Assembly: GCA_014382465.1 (NCBI GenBank)
Contig: JACNJP010000217.1
Span: forward strand, 1 to 6,851
Source of the DNA: Planctomycetota bacterium
Lineage (GTDB): Bacteria; Planctomycetota; UBA1135
Direction: 5' to 3'
Length of the DNA: 6,851 nucleotides
The notes under the pieces were generated by a model. It was not told where the DNA came from. It made no database searches and saw nothing but the letters and a program-made list of their open reading frames with translations. Position numbers and translations under genes: made by a program. Shown here piece by piece: positions 4,439-6,851 of this stretch (the first letter of the stretch is position 1; each line of letters opens with the position of its first letter).

Positions 4439-6851
4439 ATGATCGGCATCGGCGACCGGGACTACGTGGCCATCCGCTTCGAGGCCTTCCTCGACGAGGT
4501 GCTGGCGCCGGCCTCGGTGCTGGCGACCGCGCCGCTCGAGCTCGAGATCTGGCAGACGGAGGAGGCGGTGGAGCTGGCGGTGGCGCGGGACGCCGCCTAC
4601 TCGCCGTGCGCCGTCGGTCACCGCTGGGGGCCGGCCTGGAGCACCGCCTGGTTCCGCGTCCGCGGCCGGGTGCCGGCGGAGATGGCCGGGCAGCCGGTCG
4701 CGCTGCGCTTCTCCAGCGGGACCGAGGCCCTGCTGTGGCAGGACGGCGCGCCGAGGCAGGGCCTCGACGACCACCACGACCGGGTCCTGCTGTTCCCGCG
4801 GGCCGCCGGCGGCGAGGCCGTCGACCTGCTGGTCGAGGCGGCCTGCAACCTGCCGCTCGGGGTCAGCACCTTCTGGTGGGACCATCCGGAGACCGCCAAG
4901 CGCTGGCAGGAGGACCGGCCGGGCCGGGTCGAGGCCTGCGAGCTGGTGGCGATCGACCCCGAGCTGGAGCGGGTCTGCCGCAAGGTCGATCTGGCGCGGC
5001 GGACCCTGCTGGCCTTGCCTGAGGAGCACCCGCGCGGCATTGAATTGCTCCACGGTCTGCGGCGGCTGCTGAACCGGGTGCCGGCGGCGCGGCCGCGGGC
5101 GATCCTGGAGCTGGAGCCCGGCCTCGAGGCGCTGCTGCGCGGGGCGCCGGAAGCGCCGCGGACGGTGTGCCACGCCGTCGGCCACGCCCACGTCGACACC
5201 GCCTGGCTGTGGCCGATGCGCGAGACCCGCCGCAAGCTGCTGCGCACCTGGGCCGGCGCCCTGGAGCTGATGGAGCGCTTCCCGCGCTTCCGCTTCCTGG
5301 CGAGCTCGGCGCAGCACTACGCCTGGGTCGAGGAGGACGCGCCCGAGCTGTTCGCGCGGGTGGAGCAGCGGGTTGCGGAGGGCCGCTGGGAGGTGGTGGG
5401 CGGCTCCTGGGTCGAGAACGACTGCCACGCGCCGTCGGGCGAATCCCTGGTGCGGCAGCTGCTGCACGGCCAGCGCTGGTTCGCGGCCAGGTTCGGCGAG
5501 GCCGCGCCGCAGCGGCTGATGTACCTGCCCGACAGCTTCGGCTTCCCGGCCTCGCTGCCGCAGATCGCACGGTTGGCGGGCCTCGACACCTTCGTCACCA
5601 ACAAGCTGTCGTGGTGCCACCGCAACCCCTACCCCTTCACCACCTTCCGCTGGCGCGGCGTCGACGGCTCGGAGCTGCTGACGCACTTCACGCCGGGCGA
5701 CGACTACAACGCGCCGCTGGAGCCGAAGGACCTGCTGCACGGCGAGGGCAAGCTGCTGGCGAACGACCGCGGCGCCTTCCGCGAGCCGCGGGCGGGCGAG
5801 CCGCCGCGCTGGCTGCAGCCGTACGGCTTCGGCGACGGCGGCGGCGGGCCGACCGCCGAGATGGCGGCGCGGGCGGAGCTGGCGGCGGCGGTGAACGGCC
5901 TGCCGGCGGTGGTCCAGAGCGGGGCGGCCGGCTTCGCGGCGGCCATCCACGACGACCGCGACGGCCGCCTGGCGCGCGGCGAGGCCGACCTGCCGTGCTG
6001 GGACGGCGAGCTCTACCTGGAGTTCCACACCGGCACCCAGACCAGCCAGGCCTGGCTGAAGGCGGCCAACGCGCGCGCCGAAGACCAGCTCCGGCGGCTC
6101 GAGGGCATGCTGGCGACGGGCGGCGACCTGGCCTTCGCCCGCGGCCTGGCGCCGGAGATCGACGCCGCCTGGAAGACCGTGCTGCTGCACCAATTCCACG
6201 ACATCCTGCCCGGGACCTCGATCGCGGCGGTCTACCAGGACGCGCGGGCGGCCTACGCCGGCCTGCAGCGGTCGCTCGACTCGCTGGAGTCGCGGGCGCG
6301 GGAGGCGCTGCTGGTGCGGCTGGACCCCCGCGGCATGGCCGAGCCGGCGCTGGTCTTCAACGACGGCTCGGAGGCCCGCGGGCGCATCCTGCGCGGCGCG
6401 GGCGGCCTGCGCTGGACCCGGCCGATCCCGCCGATGAGCGCCGCGCTGTTCGACCTGGCGCTGCCGGGGCCGGTGCCGGCTCCGGTCCGGACCGGCCGGC
6501 GCCGGCTCGAGAACGACCTGGTGGTGATGGAGCTCGACGAGGCCGGCCGCATCGCCAAGTTGCAGCGCCGCGACTGCTCGGCGCCGGTCAACGCGGCGCG
6601 CGCCGACGGTTCGCTGGCGCCGCTGCACCACCTGGTGGCCTTCGAGGACCGCCCGCGCCGCTGGGAGGCCTGGGACCTCGACTTCGACTACCCCGACAAG
6701 GCCGAGCCGGTCGATTCGCCGGCGGACTCGATCGAGCTGATCGAGGACGACCCGCTGCGCTCCACCTTCGAGGTCAGGCGCCGCTGGCGCTCCAGCGACA
6801 TCGCGCTGCGCTACAGCCTCGAGGCCGGCTCCGACCGGGTCGAGATCGCCC
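4439..6851 (+). CDS. GH38 alpha-mannosidase, Ams1/MAN2C1-like (3' truncated)
   Basis: This frame is open for 804 codons and runs off the window; family members are roughly 1000 residues. It removes alpha-linked mannose by a retaining, metal-dependent mechanism. The N-terminal domain (about 1-240) has the Ams1-type hallmark HRWGPAWSTAWFRVRGRVP (near 61-79). The catalytic domain opens with VGHAHVDTAWLWP: H251 and D253 correspond to the usual metal ligands. D365 in YLPDSFGFPASLPQI corresponds to the nucleophile. H587 in LLHQFHDILPGTS corresponds to the last metal-binding His. WDGELYLEFHTGTQTSQ (521-537) follows the family's substrate-side segment, though many relatives have HRGT here. From about 690 the C-terminal beta-sandwich begins with ENDLVVMELDEAGRIAKL. 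There is no signal peptide, so it is probably cytoplasmic, like the Ams1/MAN2C1 class. The ATG at 4439 precedes the conserved N-terminal domain and no in-frame ATG lies between it and 4371. It is divergent from the GH130-sulfatase operon and probably works with it. Specificity (alpha-1,2/1,3/1,6) cannot be told. Confidence 0.95.
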   Translation, partial: MIGIGDRDYVAIRFEAFLDEVLAPASVLATAPLELEIWQTEEAVELAVARDAAYSPCAVGHRWGPAWSTAWFRVRGRVPAEMAGQPVALRFSSGTEALLWQDGAPRQGLDDHHDRVLLFPRAAGGEAVDLLVEAACNLPLGVSTFWWDHPETAKRWQEDRPGRVEACELVAIDPELERVCRKVDLARRTLLALPEEHPRGIELLHGLRRLLNRVPAARPRAILELEPGLEALLRGAPEAPRTVCHAVGHAHVDTAWLWPMRETRRKLLRTWAGALELMERFPRFRFLASSAQHYAWVEEDAPELFARVEQRVAEGRWEVVGGSWVENDCHAPSGESLVRQLLHGQRWFAARFGEAAPQRLMYLPDSFGFPASLPQIARLAGLDTFVTNKLSWCHRNPYPFTTFRWRGVDGSELLTHFTPGDDYNAPLEPKDLLHGEGKLLANDRGAFREPRAGEPPRWLQPYGFGDGGGGPTAEMAARAELAAAVNGLPAVVQSGAAGFAAAIHDDRDGRLARGEADLPCWDGELYLEFHTGTQTSQAWLKAANARAEDQLRRLEGMLATGGDLAFARGLAPEIDAAWKTVLLHQFHDILPGTSIAAVYQDARAAYAGLQRSLDSLESRAREALLVRLDPRGMAEPALVFNDGSEARGRILRGAGGLRWTRPIPPMSAALFDLALPGPVPAPVRTGRRRLENDLVVMELDEAGRIAKLQRRDCSAPVNAARADGSLAPLHHLVAFEDRPRRWEAWDLDFDYPDKAEPVDSPADSIELIEDDPLRSTFEVRRRWRSSDIALRYSLEAGSDRVEIA

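Noticed and set aside
3391..4449. Upstream extension of the sulfatase frame, making a protein of 967 residues
   Set aside because: The extension reads the GH130 gene out of frame and gives Arg/Pro-rich low complexity. The internal ATG at 3390 starts a good signal peptide and overlaps the GH130 stop.
5000..5055. Short patch of A/T-ending codons in the GH38 gene (TTG, CCT, ATT, GAA, TTG)
   Set aside because: It is a few codons in the linker between the N-terminal and catalytic domains, with the frame intact. This is too small to indicate transfer or recombination.
4424..6631. 735-codon open frame on the minus strand opposite the GH38 gene
   Set aside because: Its translation is low-complexity Arg/Gln/Ala/Val-rich without motifs, while the plus-strand frame carries unmistakable GH38 residues. 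It is a product of GC-biased third positions.

Overview
The window is very GC-rich bacterial DNA with strong G/C preference at third codon positions. It is densely coded, with genes on both strands and two one-to-four-base gene overlaps. The gene content is an exported squalene-cyclase-like alpha/alpha-toroid protein, a Cys-type sulfatase with a HEAT-like tail, a GH130 mannoside phosphorylase-like enzyme and a GH38 alpha-mannosidase. This combination suggests a glycan-degrading Planctomycetota-type bacterium or a relative. That assignment is inference from gene content; there is no rRNA or other marker here.

Left part (1-1391, plus strand): the C-terminal end of a probable HlyD/RND-type periplasmic adaptor overlaps, through an ATGA junction, a 391-residue secreted protein with prenyltransferase/squalene-oxidase-type repeats. 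The gap before the next gene (1392-1545) is filled almost completely by a 151-bp near-perfect palindrome. It has 56-bp perfect outer arms and a 14-bp inner stem with a GAA loop, and it begins 2 bases after one stop codon and ends 1 base before the convergent one.

Middle part (1546-4370, minus strand): a two-gene operon, transcribed right to left. First comes a GH130 enzyme with a GTG start, then a secreted S1-type sulfatase of 614 residues coupled to it by a TGATG overlap. A 68-bp divergent promoter region (4371-4438) separates this operon from the right part.

Right part (4439-6851, plus strand): an Ams1/MAN2C1-type GH38 alpha-mannosidase, open for 804 codons and cut by the window edge. Both divergent genes lack a well-placed Shine-Dalgarno sequence. 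Instead each has a TANNNT box only 6-8 bases before its start codon, which suggests leaderless transcripts.

Together, GH38 (alpha-mannose removal), GH130 (phosphorolysis of beta-mannosides, for example the Man-beta-1,4-GlcNAc core of N-glycans) and a sulfatase read as a small locus for using a sulfated mannose-containing glycan. The sulfatase appears to be exported and the two glycosidases cytoplasmic. The most unusual structure in the window is the long palindrome.
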